From Geminicoccaceae bacterium (lineage in GTDB: Bacteria > Pseudomonadota > Alphaproteobacteria > Geminicoccales > Geminicoccaceae): a stretch of 64,000 nt of DNA. The position numbers and the translations under genes are program-made. Under the pieces are notes generated by a model, which saw only the letters and a list, made by a program, of their open reading frames with translations, had not been told where the DNA came from and did no database searches. Location of the stretch: positions 3,288,451-3,352,450 of the forward strand of contig AP024683.1 in NCBI GenBank assembly GCA_025999455.1, read 5' to 3'. The stretch's first letter is position 1. Every line of letters starts with the position of its first letter. This document shows, one piece after another, positions 27,057 through 36,267 of this stretch.

Positions 27057-28364
27057 TCAGCCGCTGGCGGGACCGGCCTCGGGTGGGCGGATCGCGAGTC
27101 GGACGAGGCGGTGGCGGCGGCGCTCGAGGACGGTGATCCGGTAGCCCGCGACGGAGACCTCCTCGCCCTCGGCGGGGATCCGTCGGGCGACCCGCATGAC
27201 GAGCCCGGCGATCGTCACGGCCTCGTCCTCGGGCAGCGCCCAATCGCATTGGCGGTTGAGATCGCGCACCGGGGTACGCCCGTCGACGACGACCCGGCCC
27301 TCGGCGTCGGGCCGGACGGTGGGGGTCTCGCGGTCGCGCTCGTCGGCGATGTCGCCCACGATCTCTTCCACGATGTCCTCGAGCGTCACGAGGCCCATGA
27401 GCGTGCCGTACTCGTCGACGACGAGGGCCAAATGCTGGCGGCGCTGGCGGAAGGCGAGGAGCTGTTGGTAGAGCGCGGTCGTGTCCGGGATGAACCAGGG
27501 CGGGGTCAAGAGCTGCTCGAGCCGCACGGTCTCCGGCAGCCGGCCGTGTTCGTCGAGGAGGCCCACGAGGCTCTTGGCGTCGAGGATGCCGATGATCTGG
27601 TCGGGATCGCCGCGCCAGACCGGGAAGCGGGTGAATCGCGAGCTCCGGATCTGGCGCAACAGTTCCGGCATCGGCTGGTCGGCGTCGAGCGTGACCATGT
27701 CGCGGCGGTGGGTCATGACCGCGCCCACCTCGACCTCGGCGAGGTCGAGCACCGCGCCCAGCATGTCGTGCTCGTGCTTGGCCACCGTGCCGTGGCGTCG
27801 CGACAGGCCGATCAGGCTCTTGAGCTCGGTGGTCGAGACGACCTCGGCGGGGGCCGCCTCGGCGACGCCGAGCAGCCGCAGGAGCCCGCGCGAGGCGGCG
27901 TTCAAGAGCCGGTTCAAAGGATAGATGGCGCGGTAGAAGAGCTCGAGCGGAAAGACCACCCAGAGCGTCGCCGGCTCGGCGCGGCGGATGGCGAGCGTCT
28001 TCGGGACCTGCTCGCCCACGACGATGTGGAGGGCCGAGAAGAGCAGGAACCCCACGAGGAAGCTCACCGTGTGGAGGAGGGGGTCACCGAGGCCCGCCGC
28101 GGCGAAGAGCGGCTCCAGGAGTGCCGCCACGAAGGGCTCGCCGACCCAGCCCAGGCCCAGCGATGCCATCGTGATCCCGAGCTGGCAGGCGGCGAGGTAG
28201 GCCTCGAGGTCGGGCAGGATGCGGCGGGCGAGGCGGGCACGGCGGCTGCCCCGCTCGGCCAATTCCTCGATCCGCAGCGAGCGGACCCGCACGAGGGCGA
28301 ACTCGGCCGCGACGAAGAAGGCGTTGGCGGCGAGGAGGAGGACGATGAGGACGAGCGTGGTCAC
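27057..28364 (-). CDS. Hemolysin-family (CNNM/CorC-type) membrane protein with CBS domains
   Basis: A 435-residue protein starting at a GTG (28364). The N-terminal DUF21/CNNM domain has four hydrophobic segments (residues about 1-20, 58-80, 95-118 and 135-150). Two CBS repeats follow (about 215-330; MTHRRDMVTLDAD, then FRQRRQHLALVVDEYGT), and the C-terminal CorC_HlyC domain spans about 345-425. The family is linked to magnesium or cobalt transport and resistance; a hemolysin role is not established. It lies downstream of aroB on the same strand after a 57-base gap. It converges with the lipoprotein gene. Confidence 0.9.
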   Translation of the reverse strand: MTTLVLIVLLLAANAFFVAAEFALVRVRSLRIEELAERGSRRARLARRILPDLEAYLAACQLGITMASLGLGWVGEPFVAALLEPLFAAAGLGDPLLHTVSFLVGFLLFSALHIVVGEQVPKTLAIRRAEPATLWVVFPLELFYRAIYPLNRLLNAASRGLLRLLGVAEAAPAEVVSTTELKSLIGLSRRHGTVAKHEHDMLGAVLDLAEVEVGAVMTHRRDMVTLDADQPMPELLRQIRSSRFTRFPVWRGDPDQIIGILDAKSLVGLLDEHGRLPETVRLEQLLTPPWFIPDTTALYQQLLAFRQRRQHLALVVDEYGTLMGLVTLEDIVEEIVGDIADERDRETPTVRPDAEGRVVVDGRTPVRDLNRQCDWALPEDEAVTIAGLVMRVARRIPAEGEEVSVAGYRITVLERRRHRLVRLAIRPPEAGPASG

Positions 28365-28421
28365 GGCGTCGTTCCCTTCGGGAGACGCCGGCCGCCGGGC
28401 GACGTTCGTGGGTGGGCGGCC

Positions 28422-29537
28422 TCAGCCATCGCCGGCGAGCAGCGCCCGCACCTCCGCTTCGTCGACGTCGCGCGCGAGCTCGGCGCGGCCGATCCCGTTC
28501 GAGAGGACGAAGGTGAGCTTGCCGCCGGTGGCCTTCTTGTCGCGGCGCATGAGCGCCAAGGTCTCCTCGACCGGGAAGCCGCCGCGCCGCACGGTGGAGG
28601 GCCGCACCGGCAGGCCGACCCGGGCGAGATGCGCGCGGGCCACCTCGGCATCGGCGGCCGGGCAGCGACCGAGTCGGGCCGAGAGCGCGAAGGCCCGGGC
28701 CATGCCGAGCGCCACGGCCTCGCCGTGCAGGAGTTCGGCCGTGTAGCCCGTGAGCGTCTCGTAGGCGTGGGCGAAGGTGTGGCCGAAGTTCAAGAGCGCC
28801 CGCTCGCCGCTCGTCTCGCGCTCGTCGGCGCCGACGATCGCGGCCTTGATCGCCACCGAGCGGGCGATCGCCTCGATCCGCAGCTCCGGATCGCCCGCGA
28901 GCAGCGGCTCGACCACCCGGTCGAGCCACTCGAAGAGCGCGCGGTCGCGGATGAAGGCGTGCTTGACGAGCTCGGCATACCCCGCGAGCAGCTCGCGGCG
29001 CGGCAGGCTCTCGAGCGCGTCGACGTCGATCAACACCCGCCGCGGCTGCCAGAAGGCGCCCACGAGGTTCTTGCCGTAGCGGCTGTTCACGCCGGTCTTG
29101 CCGCCGACCGAGCTGTCGACTTGGGCGAGGAGCGAGGTCGGCAGTTGGACGAAGGGCACGCCGCGCAACAGGAGCGCCGCGGCGAGCCCGGCCAGATCGC
29201 CGATCATCCCGCCGCCGAGCGCCAACACGGCGAGCCGGCGGTCGGCGCCGCCCTCGAGGATCGCATCCAGGAGCGCGGCGAGCCTTTCCAGGCTCTTGCT
29301 CGCCTCGCCGGCGGGCACGACCACGGTGCGGTAGCGCAGCCCGGCCGCCTCGAGCCCGCGGCCGACCCGGCCGGGCAGGTCGGTGGCGACCAGGTTGCTG
29401 TCGGTGACGAGGACCGCCTCCGGCCCGTCCAGGACCTCGGCCAGGAGCTCGCCCGCCCGGCCCAGAAGGCCGCGGCCGACCAGGACGTCGTAGCCCCGCT
29501 CGCCGAGCTCGACGCGCACGCTGTGGACCGTGGTCAC
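28422..29537 (-). CDS. aroB: 3-dehydroquinate synthase
   Basis: A 371-residue NAD- and zinc-dependent enzyme that cyclises DAHP to 3-dehydroquinate, step two of the shikimate pathway. Motifs include ALGGGMIGDLAGLAA for NAD binding, PTSLLAQVDSSVGGKTGVN for substrate binding, and the zinc ligands Glu (YAELVKHAFI) and His (NFGHTFAHAYE). It starts with a GTG at 29537 overlapping the aroK stop (GTGA), the standard aroK-aroB arrangement. Confidence 0.96.
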   Translation of the reverse strand: MTTVHSVRVELGERGYDVLVGRGLLGRAGELLAEVLDGPEAVLVTDSNLVATDLPGRVGRGLEAAGLRYRTVVVPAGEASKSLERLAALLDAILEGGADRRLAVLALGGGMIGDLAGLAAALLLRGVPFVQLPTSLLAQVDSSVGGKTGVNSRYGKNLVGAFWQPRRVLIDVDALESLPRRELLAGYAELVKHAFIRDRALFEWLDRVVEPLLAGDPELRIEAIARSVAIKAAIVGADERETSGERALLNFGHTFAHAYETLTGYTAELLHGEAVALGMARAFALSARLGRCPAADAEVARAHLARVGLPVRPSTVRRGGFPVEETLALMRRDKKATGGKLTFVLSNGIGRAELARDVDEAEVRALLAGDG

Positions 29538-30070
29538 TTCGGGTTCTCCTCGAGGAGGCGGAGGATCGCGGCGGCGATCTCTTCGGGCGGCCGCGCGCCA
29601 CTTTCGACGCGATGATCGGCCTGCGCGTAGCAGCTCCGCCGCTCTTCCAGCAGCTTTTCGAGCTTGGCGCGCAGATCGCCGTCCTTGAGGAGCGGCCGGC
29701 TCGCCCGCTTGCGGCTCGTGCGCTCGACGAGCGTGTCGACGTCGGCATCGAGCCAGATCGAGATCGCCTTTTCTTTGACCCGGGCACGGGTCGTGGGATC
29801 GACGAAGGCACCGCCGCCGAGCGCCAGGACACCGGGCGGCCCGTCGAGCAGGCGGGCGACGACCCGGCGCTCGAGGTCGCGGAAGACCGGCTCGCCGTAG
29901 GTCTCGAAGATGTCGGCGATGCTCATCCCGGCGGCCGCCACGATCTCCTCGTCGGCGTCGACGAAGGGCGCGCCCAGAGCCTTGGCGAGCCGCCGGCCGA
30001 CCGAGGTCTTACCGGCCCCCATGAGGCCCACGAGCACGATGCGCCGCCCGCCCACGGCCGAAGGCGGCAT
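29534..30070 (-). CDS. aroK: Shikimate kinase
   Basis: A 178-residue kinase phosphorylating shikimate. The Walker A loop GLMGAGKTS is at residues 15-23, the shikimate-binding Asp in FVDADEEI, a glycine-rich ALGGGAF, and the lid RKRASRPLL. The ATG at 30070 is preceded by GAGG at about 11 bases; the upstream frame is open, so a slightly longer form is possible. First gene of the aroK-aroB unit, under the minus-strand half of a divergent promoter at 30146-30175. Confidence 0.93.
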   Translation of the reverse strand: MPPSAVGGRRIVLVGLMGAGKTSVGRRLAKALGAPFVDADEEIVAAAGMSIADIFETYGEPVFRDLERRVVARLLDGPPGVLALGGGAFVDPTTRARVKEKAISIWLDADVDTLVERTSRKRASRPLLKDGDLRAKLEKLLEERRSCYAQADHRVESGARPPEEIAAAILRLLEENPK

Positions 30071-30123
30071 CGCCGCGCTCGCCTCTGCCGCGCCGGACGA
30101 GCCCTGCTCCACCCGACCTGCCG

Positions 30124-30175
30124 TTGAATCGCCCGGTCGCACCCGATATAAGCCCGGGTCGCCGTCAGGCGGCAA
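30124..30175. promoter_or_regulatory. Divergent promoters with overlapping -10 elements (aroK-aroB / xerD)
   Basis: Plus strand: TTGAAT (30124-30129), 17 bases, TATAAG (30147-30152), reading toward the small membrane protein and xerD. Minus strand: TTGCCG (30175-30170), 18 bases, TTATAT (30151-30146), reading toward aroK. The two -10 hexamers share five base pairs, so polymerase binding should be mutually exclusive. The rest of 30071-30263 shows nothing else. Confidence 0.65.
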
Positions 30176-30263
30176 CCCTCGTCCCGTTCCGTTCCGCGAG
30201 TGCCGTCGCGTGCCGGTCTCGCCCAGAGATGCGGCGGTGCGGTCGGCGATGCAAGGCGTCCCG

Positions 30264-30398
30264 ATGATCCGCCGTCTCTTGCTCCTCGTGCCGCTGATCA
30301 TCGTCCTGGGCGGACTGATCTTTCTCTTGACCTGGGACATCCCGCCGCCCACCCGGCCGGTCGAGCTCGTCATCCCCGACGAGCGGCTGCCGCGCTGA
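30264..30398 (+). CDS. Small membrane protein between aroK and xerD
   Basis: A 44-residue protein (49 if the ATG at 30249 is used): MIRR, then one hydrophobic segment of about 20 residues, then the tail TWDIPPPTRPVELVIPDERLPR. I recall similar short proteins with a WDIP-P...V-PD-RFPR type tail at this place beside aroK and xerD in other Alphaproteobacteria, so it is probably real. A single-pass inner-membrane protein with a periplasmic or cytoplasmic tail is expected. Function unknown. It shares the plus-strand promoter with xerD, whose start is 15 bases downstream. Confidence 0.7.
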   Translation: MIRRLLLLVPLIIVLGGLIFLLTWDIPPPTRPVELVIPDERLPR

Positions 30399-30412
30399 GC
30401 GCGTCGCCCCCG

Positions 30413-31345
30413 GTGATCGAACCCTTCCTCGAGATGCTGGCGGTCGAACGCGGCGCCTCGCGCCACACGCTCGAAGCCTATCGCCGCGATCTCGCCCGCG
30501 CCGGCCGCTTCCTCGCCGAGCGCGGGACCTCACTCGACGCCGCCCGGGAAGAGGATCTGCGCGCCTTCCTGCAGGCCGAGACCGCAGCCGGCCTCGAGGC
30601 CGCGACCGTGGCCCGCCGGCTCGCGGCACTGCGGACCTATTTCCGTTTCCTCTACCTCGAGGGGCGGCGCCCCGACGATCCGGCGGCCGGGCTCGACGCC
30701 CCCAAGCGCAAGACGGCGCTCCCCCGGGTCCTCTCGGAAGACGAGGTCTTGGCCCTGATCGAGGCCGCCCGAGCCGACACGAGCCCGCGCGGGCTGCGGC
30801 TGTCGACTCTGCTCGAGCTCGCTTATTCGACCGGGCTCCGAGTCTCCGAGCTCGTGGGCCTGCCGCTTTCGGCCCTCGCCGCCGACCGCTCCTGGCTGCT
30901 CGTGCGCGGCAAGGGGGGCAAGGAGCGGATCGTGCCGATCGGCCGGCCGGCGCGGGCCTGCCTCGAGGCGTGGCTCGCGGTGCGCCCGAGTTTCCTCGCC
31001 GGCCCCAAGAGCACCCGCTTCCTCTTCCCCTCGACGAGCCGGAGCGGCCATTTGACGCGCCAGCGTCTCCTCCAGCTCTTGAAGGCGCTCGCGCCCGCGG
31101 CCGGCATCGAGCCCGTGCGGATCTCACCGCACGTGCTGCGCCACGCCTTCGCCACCCACTTGCTCGAGCGCGGCGCCGATCTGCGCTCGGTCCAAGCGCT
31201 CTTGGGTCACGCCGACATCGCCACGACCCAGGTCTACACCCACGTCCAGACGCATCGCCTGCAGGCGGTCGTCGAGACGCACCATCCGCTCGCCCGTGCC
31301 CGCAGCGAAGGGCGCGGGCCGCCCGGTCCGGAGGACGAGACGTGA
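30413..31345 (+). CDS. xerD: Site-specific tyrosine recombinase XerD
   Basis: A 310-residue tyrosine recombinase that resolves chromosome dimers at dif together with XerC. The N-terminal SAM-like core-binding domain covers about 1-85 and the catalytic domain 100-285. The catalytic set is complete: Arg143 (TGLRVSEL), Lys167 (GKGGKER), His240 and Arg243 ([12 protein letters not shown]), His266 (LLGHADI) and Tyr275 (TTQVYTHV). The start is GTG at 30413. The aroK-divergent position supports a housekeeping XerD rather than an integrase. Its stop overlaps the following lyase gene (GTGA). Confidence 0.93.
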   Translation: MIEPFLEMLAVERGASRHTLEAYRRDLARAGRFLAERGTSLDAAREEDLRAFLQAETAAGLEAATVARRLAALRTYFRFLYLEGRRPDDPAAGLDAPKRKTALPRVLSEDEVLALIEAARADTSPRGLRLSTLLELAYSTGLRVSELVGLPLSALAADRSWLLVRGKGGKERIVPIGRPARACLEAWLAVRPSFLAGPKSTRFLFPSTSRSGHLTRQRLLQLLKALAPAAGIEPVRISPHVLRHAFATHLLERGADLRSVQALLGHADIATTQVYTHVQTHRLQAVVETHHPLARARSEGRGPPGPEDET

Positions 31346-32331
31346 GCTTCACCCAGGTCCCCGAGCGCCCGAGCCGGCTCAACCGCTCCGAGCTCGCCGT
31401 GCCCGGCTCCTCGCCGCACTTCTTCGAAAAGGCGGCCAAGGGCGCGGCCGACATCGTCTTCCTCGACCTCGAGGACGCGGTGGCGCCGGACAAGAAGGAC
31501 GAAGCGCGCAGGAACGTCGTCGCCGCGATCAACGAGATCGACTGGGGCAACAAGACCCTCTCGGTGCGGATCAACGGCCTCGACACGCCCTGGATGTACC
31601 GCGACCTCGTGGAGGTGCTCGAGCAGGCGGGCGAGCGGCTCGATCTCATCATGATCCCCAAGGTCGGCACGGCGGCCGACGTCTACGCCGTCGACATGCT
31701 CGTGACCCAGATCGAGACCGCCAAGCGGCGCACGAAGCGGGTCGGCTTCGAGCTCATCATCGAAACCGCCCTCGGCATGATGAACGTCGAGGCCATCGCC
31801 GGCGCCTCGCCGCGCAACGAATCGCTCCATTTCGGCGTCGCCGACTACGCCGCGAGCACCCGGGCGCGGACGACCGGGATCGGGGGTGCCAACCCCGACT
31901 ACGTCGTCTTGACCGACGCGCCGGCCGACGGTCCACGGGCGCGGCACTGGGGCGATCCTTGGCACTACCCGCTCGCCCGCCTCGTGGTGGCGGCGCGCGC
32001 CCACGGGCTGCGCGCGGTCGACGGCCCGTTCGGCGACTTCAAGGATCCCGAGGGCTTCGAGGCCCAGGCCCGGCGCGCCGCGGCGCTGGGCTGCGAAGGC
32101 AAATGGGCGATCCATCCGAGCCAGGTGGCGCTCGCCAACGCGGTCTTCACCCCGCCGCCGGCCGAGGTCGAGAAGGCCCGGCGGATCCTCGCGGCGATGG
32201 CGGAGGCCGAACGCGAGGGCAAGGGTGCCGTCCAGCTCGACGGCCGGCTGATCGACATCGCCTCGATCCGCCAGGCGCAGGCCATCGTCGCGATGGCCGA
32301 GCGGATCGCCGCCGCCTCCAGCTCGAGCTAA
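31342..32331 (+). CDS. mcl1: L-malyl-CoA/beta-methylmalyl-CoA lyase-like HpcH/HpaI family enzyme
   Basis: A 329-residue CoA-ester lyase of the CitE-like TIM-barrel family. Visible are the CoA/phosphate Arg in the opening [17 protein letters not shown], the metal-binding acids in [13 protein letters not shown], the [14 protein letters not shown] glutamate, the [10 protein letters not shown] aspartate and the KWAIHPSQ segment. Its length and these segments match Mcl1, which cleaves malyl-CoA to acetyl-CoA and glyoxylate and methylmalyl-CoA to propionyl-CoA and glyoxylate in the ethylmalonyl-CoA and related pathways. It starts at a GTG overlapping the xerD stop. Its stop overlaps that of the convergent ABC gene by three bases. 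No other pathway genes are present here. Confidence 0.88.
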   Translation: MSFTQVPERPSRLNRSELAVPGSSPHFFEKAAKGAADIVFLDLEDAVAPDKKDEARRNVVAAINEIDWGNKTLSVRINGLDTPWMYRDLVEVLEQAGERLDLIMIPKVGTAADVYAVDMLVTQIETAKRRTKRVGFELIIETALGMMNVEAIAGASPRNESLHFGVADYAASTRARTTGIGGANPDYVVLTDAPADGPRARHWGDPWHYPLARLVVAARAHGLRAVDGPFGDFKDPEGFEAQARRAAALGCEGKWAIHPSQVALANAVFTPPPAEVEKARRILAAMAEAEREGKGAVQLDGRLIDIASIRQAQAIVAMAERIAAASSSS

Positions 32332-33317
32332 GCGGGGCTCGCCGCCCATTCCCGGGCCCGCAGACAACGCACGGCGTGGCCCGGGACCGGGGTCTCGAGC
32401 TTCGGCACCTGCCGGCTGCAGGCCTCGAGCGCGAGGGAACAGCGCGGGGCGAAGGCGCAGCCGGGCGGCGGGCGGGCGAGATCCGGCGGGCTTCCCGGGA
32501 TCGCCGCGATCCGCCGGCCCTTGACCAGCGCCCCCTCGGTCCGGCTCGCGAGCAGGCCGCGGGTGTAGGGATGCAGCGGGCTGCGGATCACCGAGCGGAC
32601 CGGGCCCTCCTCCACGATGCGGCCGGCGTAGATGACGGCGATCCGATCGGCGATCTCGACCGCGGCACCGATGTCGTGGGTGACGAAGAGGATCGCGAGG
32701 CCCAGCCGCTCCTGCAGCTCGCGCAACAGCAGCAGGACCTGGATCTGGACCGTGGCGTCGAGCGCGGTGGTGGGCTCGTCGGCCAAGAGGAGGCGCGGCC
32801 GACAGGAGAGCGCCAAGGCGATCATCGCCCGCTGGCGGAGCCCGCCCGAGAGCTCGTGCGGATAGGCGTCGAGGCGCCGTTCGGGCGAGGGCACGTGGAC
32901 GAGGCGCAGGAGCTCGAGCGCCCGCGCCCGGGCCTCGGCCCGGCTCACGGGCTCGTGGGCGCGGATCGCCTCGACGATCTGCTGGCCCACCGTGTAGACC
33001 GGATCGAGGGCCAAGAGGGGCTCTTGGAAGACCATCCCGACTCGGCCGCCCCGGAGTCGGCGCAGGCCCGCCGCGTCGAGCTTCCCCACCTCCTCGCCGC
33101 AGACCCGGATCGAGCCCGCGACCTCGGTCGTCCGTTCCGGGTCGAGCCGCAGGACCTGGCGCAGGGTGACGCTCTTCCCCGAGCCCGATTCGCCGATCAG
33201 CGCCACGGCTTCGCCGGGCCCGATGGTGAGGTCGAGCCCGGCCACGGCGCGGATCCGCTCGGCGCCGCGGCGGTAGGTCACCTCGAGGCCGCGGATCTCG
33301 AGGACGGGCTCAGCCAA
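32328..33317 (-). CDS. Peptide-type ABC transporter ATP-binding protein (DppD-like)
   Basis: A 329-residue ATPase. Walker A GESGSGKS, the signature ELSGGLRQRAMIA, Walker B LLLADEPTTALD and the H-loop FVTHD are all present. The C-terminal oligopeptide-transporter extension has the PPGCAFAPRC motif with cysteines as in DppD/OppD. It begins at a TTG overlapping the previous ATPase by eight bases; another start is possible. Last gene of the five-gene transporter operon. Confidence 0.9.
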   Translation of the reverse strand: MAEPVLEIRGLEVTYRRGAERIRAVAGLDLTIGPGEAVALIGESGSGKSVTLRQVLRLDPERTTEVAGSIRVCGEEVGKLDAAGLRRLRGGRVGMVFQEPLLALDPVYTVGQQIVEAIRAHEPVSRAEARARALELLRLVHVPSPERRLDAYPHELSGGLRQRAMIALALSCRPRLLLADEPTTALDATVQIQVLLLLRELQERLGLAILFVTHDIGAAVEIADRIAVIYAGRIVEEGPVRSVIRSPLHPYTRGLLASRTEGALVKGRRIAAIPGSPPDLARPPPGCAFAPRCSLALEACSRQVPKLETPVPGHAVRCLRAREWAASPA

Positions 33318-34368
33318 GGTCCGGCTCCCGCGACGGCCGGGGCGCGCGGCCGTGCCCCGAGCCCGGCTGGGCCATCAGGCAGGCGACCCGGTGCGCCGGC
33401 CCGCAGGCGGAAAGCGAGGGCTCGCGGCGGCCGCAGACCGGCTCGGCGAAGGCGCAGCGCGGGTGGAACCGGCAGCCCGCGGGCGGATCGATCGGGTTCG
33501 GCGGGTCGCCCTGGAGCGGGGCTTCGCGGGTGCGCGCATCCGGGTCGAGCGAGGGCATCGAGCGCAGGAGCGCCTGCGTGTAGGGGTGACGCGGGCTCTC
33601 GAAGATCGCCTCGGCCGGGCCGAGCTCGGCCACCCGGCCGAGATACATGACGAGCACCCGGTCGGAGAGGTAGCGGACGACCTGCAGGTCGTGGCTGATG
33701 AAGAGGTAGGTGAGGCCGAGCTCGTCCTTGAGGTCCTGGAGCAGGTTGAGGACCTGGGCCTCGACCGACTTGTCGAGGGCGGAGACCGCCTCGTCGAGGA
33801 TCACGAGCTCGGGGCCGAGGGCGAGCGCGCGGGCGATGTTGACCCGCTGTCGCTGGCCGCCCGAGAGCTCGTGCGGGTAGCGGCCGGCGAAGCGGCGCGG
33901 GTCGAGCCCGACCCGGTCGAGGAGCGCGTGCGCGCGGGCGAGCGCTTCGGCCCGCGGCGTGCCGTGGACGATCGGGGCGAAGGCGATGCTCTCCTCGACC
34001 GAAAGGCGCGGGTTCAAGGAGGACCAGCTGTCCTGGAACACCATCTGCACGCGCCGGCGGTAGGCCCGCAGCGGCAGGTCGGGGCCGCCCACGATGCGGC
34101 CGGCGAAGCGGATCGTCCCGGCATCCGGGTCCAAGAGCCGCATCAAGAGCCGGGCGAGGGTCGACTTGCCGCAGCCCGATTCGCCGACGATGCCCAAGGT
34201 CTCGCCACGGGTCAGGGCGAAATCGACACCGTCGACGGCGCGGACCCGGCCGGTCCGGCCGAGGAGCCCGCCGCGCAGGGGGAAGTGCTTGACGAGGCCT
34301 TCGACCTCGAGGAGCGGCGCGGCATCCGTGGCCGGGGTGCGGTCGGCGAGCGGGAGGGTCGCGGCCAC
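33310..34368 (-). CDS. Peptide-type ABC transporter ATP-binding protein (DppF-like)
   Basis: A 352-residue ATPase, partner of the DppD-like subunit. Motifs: Walker A GESGCGKST, Q-loop MVFQDSWSSLNP (the SLNPR form typical of OppF/DppF), signature ELSGGQRQRVNIA, Walker B LVILDEAVSALD, and the C-terminal PPAGCRFHPRC zinc-like extension. The start is a GTG at 34368, five bases after the permease stop. The order here is F-type before D-type, the reverse of the textbook dpp order. Confidence 0.9.
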   Translation of the reverse strand: MAATLPLADRTPATDAAPLLEVEGLVKHFPLRGGLLGRTGRVRAVDGVDFALTRGETLGIVGESGCGKSTLARLLMRLLDPDAGTIRFAGRIVGGPDLPLRAYRRRVQMVFQDSWSSLNPRLSVEESIAFAPIVHGTPRAEALARAHALLDRVGLDPRRFAGRYPHELSGGQRQRVNIARALALGPELVILDEAVSALDKSVEAQVLNLLQDLKDELGLTYLFISHDLQVVRYLSDRVLVMYLGRVAELGPAEAIFESPRHPYTQALLRSMPSLDPDARTREAPLQGDPPNPIDPPAGCRFHPRCAFAEPVCGRREPSLSACGPAHRVACLMAQPGSGHGRAPRPSREPDLG

Positions 34369-34373
34369 CGGGC

Positions 34374-35267
34374 TCAGCCCTTGACGTCCATCGCCGAGCG
34401 GAGCGCGTCGGCCAGGAGGTTGAAGGAGATCGAGGTCAAGAAGATCATGACCCCCGGCAGGGCCGCGACCCAGGGCTGGACGTAGATCGCGGTGCGCAAG
34501 GTGTTGAGCATGAGGCCCCATTCGGGTTCGGGCGGGCGCACGCCGAGGCCCAGGAAGGAGAGGCCCGAGGCCAGGATCATCGAGACCGAGACGAGGCTCG
34601 TGGCGTAGACGAAGATCGGCCCGAGCGCGTTGCCGAGCACGTGGACGCGGACGATCGTGAGCGGCCCCGCCCCGCTCGCCCGCGCCGCCTCGACGAAGTC
34701 GCGGGTCCGGAGCTGCGTCGCGACGCTCTCGGCCACCCGGGCGATCGGCGGGACGAAGACGAGCGTCAAGGAGAGGAGCGCGTTCTCGATCCCGGCACCG
34801 AGCGCACCCGAGAGTGCGATCGCCAGGAGCACCGAGGGGAAGGCGTAGAAGACGTCGATCGTCCGCATGATGAGCGTGTCGACGAAGCCGCCCGCATAGC
34901 CGGCCGTGATGCCGATCGCCGAGCCGATCAGGAAGGCGAGGACGACCGGCGTGACCCCCATGAACAAGGACCAGCGGGCGCCGTGGACGAGCCGGGCGAG
35001 CATGTCGCGGCCGAGCTCGTCGGTGCCGAGCGGGTGCCCGGGCGTGCCGATCGGCTTGAGCCGGCGCAGGACCGAGGAGGCGTAAGGGTCGGTCGCGACG
35101 AGCCAGGGCCCGAAGATCGCGAGGACGAGGAGGGCGAGGATCACCGCGGCCGCCAGCAGCGCGATCGGGTCGCGGCGCAGGCGGGCGAGCACGCTCGACC
35201 AGAAGGAGGGCGAGCGGAGCGCGGGGGCCGGCTCCTCGACGGCGGCAGGCGCACCGACGGTCGCCAT
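34374..35267 (-). CDS. Peptide-type ABC transporter permease (DppC-like)
   Basis: A 297-residue inner-membrane permease with an N-terminal OppC-type extension, six membrane segments and the cytoplasmic EAA loop (TRDFVEAARASGAGPLTIVRVHVLGN). The HPLGTDELGRDMLARLVHGAR motif is diagnostic for DppC/OppC proteins. The ATG overlaps the DppB stop by one base (TGATG). Confidence 0.93.
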   Translation of the reverse strand: MATVGAPAAVEEPAPALRSPSFWSSVLARLRRDPIALLAAAVILALLVLAIFGPWLVATDPYASSVLRRLKPIGTPGHPLGTDELGRDMLARLVHGARWSLFMGVTPVVLAFLIGSAIGITAGYAGGFVDTLIMRTIDVFYAFPSVLLAIALSGALGAGIENALLSLTLVFVPPIARVAESVATQLRTRDFVEAARASGAGPLTIVRVHVLGNALGPIFVYATSLVSVSMILASGLSFLGLGVRPPEPEWGLMLNTLRTAIYVQPWVAALPGVMIFLTSISFNLLADALRSAMDVKG

Positions 35268-36220
35268 CAGGCGCGCCGGATGCGCGGGTCGAGCGCCGTC
35301 TGGACGACGTCGACCACGAGGTTGAGGACCACGAAGAAGGTCGCGAGCACGAGGATCGTTCCCTGCAGGAGCGGCAGGTCGCGTTGGAAGATCGCGGCGT
35401 TCAACAAGAAGCCCGTGCCGGGCCAGGAGAACACGGTCTCGATCAGGATCGAGCCGCCCAAGAGGTAGCCGAGCTGCAGGCCCATGACCGCGAGCGCGGT
35501 GGGTGCGGCGTTCTTGACCACGTGGCGGAACACCGCGAACTCGGAAAGCCCGCGGGCGCGCAGGCCCATGACGAACTCCTGCGAGAGGATCTCGGCCACG
35601 AGTGCCCGCAAGGTGCGGGCCACGATCCCCATGGGGATCACCGACATGGTGACGGCGGGCAGGATCAGGTGGCGGAAATGCTCCCAGTCCCAGGCCCACT
35701 CGGTCGAGCCGCCGGGGCCGGCACCGGTCGCCGGCAGCCAGCCGAGCTGGGCGGAGAAGAGGATGACGAGCACCATGCCGAGCCAATAATGCGGCACCGA
35801 GACGCCGAGCACGGCGAGCGCCGAGGCCGCGCGGTCGACCGGGCTGTCGCGGAAATAGCCCGCCACGAAGCCGAAGATCGCGCCGAGCGTGAAACCGATC
35901 GCGGTGGCGAAGGCGGCCAGCGTCACGGTGTTGCCGACCGCGCGGAACACCTCGCTCGCCACCGGTCGGGCGGTCGCGATCGAGGTGCCGAGATCACCGC
36001 CGAGGGCGCGGGCGAGCCAGCGCAGGAACTGCTCCGGCAAGGGCCGGTCGAAGCCGTAGAGCTCGGCCATCTGCCGCCTGAGCGCCTCGGTGGCGTCGGG
36101 CGGCAGGACCGAGACCAAGGGATCGCCCGGGGCGATGTGGACGAGGAGGAAGCAGACGAGGCTCACGCCCAGCATGATCGGCAGGGCGTAGAGGATCCGT
36201 CGGAGCGTGTAGCGGAGCAC
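35267..36220 (-). CDS. Peptide-type ABC transporter permease (DppB-like)
   Basis: A 317-residue permease with the DppB N-terminus (LRYTLRRILYALPIMLGVSLVCF), the periplasmic PGDPLVSVL segment, six membrane segments and the EAA loop (EFVMGLRARGLSEFAVFRHVVKNAAP). It follows the binding-protein gene by 47 bases and overlaps the DppC gene. It forms the translocation pore with DppC. Confidence 0.93.
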   Translation of the reverse strand: MLRYTLRRILYALPIMLGVSLVCFLLVHIAPGDPLVSVLPPDATEALRRQMAELYGFDRPLPEQFLRWLARALGGDLGTSIATARPVASEVFRAVGNTVTLAAFATAIGFTLGAIFGFVAGYFRDSPVDRAASALAVLGVSVPHYWLGMVLVILFSAQLGWLPATGAGPGGSTEWAWDWEHFRHLILPAVTMSVIPMGIVARTLRALVAEILSQEFVMGLRARGLSEFAVFRHVVKNAAPTALAVMGLQLGYLLGGSILIETVFSWPGTGFLLNAAIFQRDLPLLQGTILVLATFFVVLNLVVDVVQTALDPRIRRA

Positions 36221-36267
36221 GGGGTGGAGATCCGGCCGGGCGATCCGCGGACCGCCCGGCCCTCGCC

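Noticed and set aside
30413-31345. Integrase of a mobile element
   Set aside because: Full XerD length and motif set, beside aroK in a housekeeping context, with no attachment repeats or other mobile genes.
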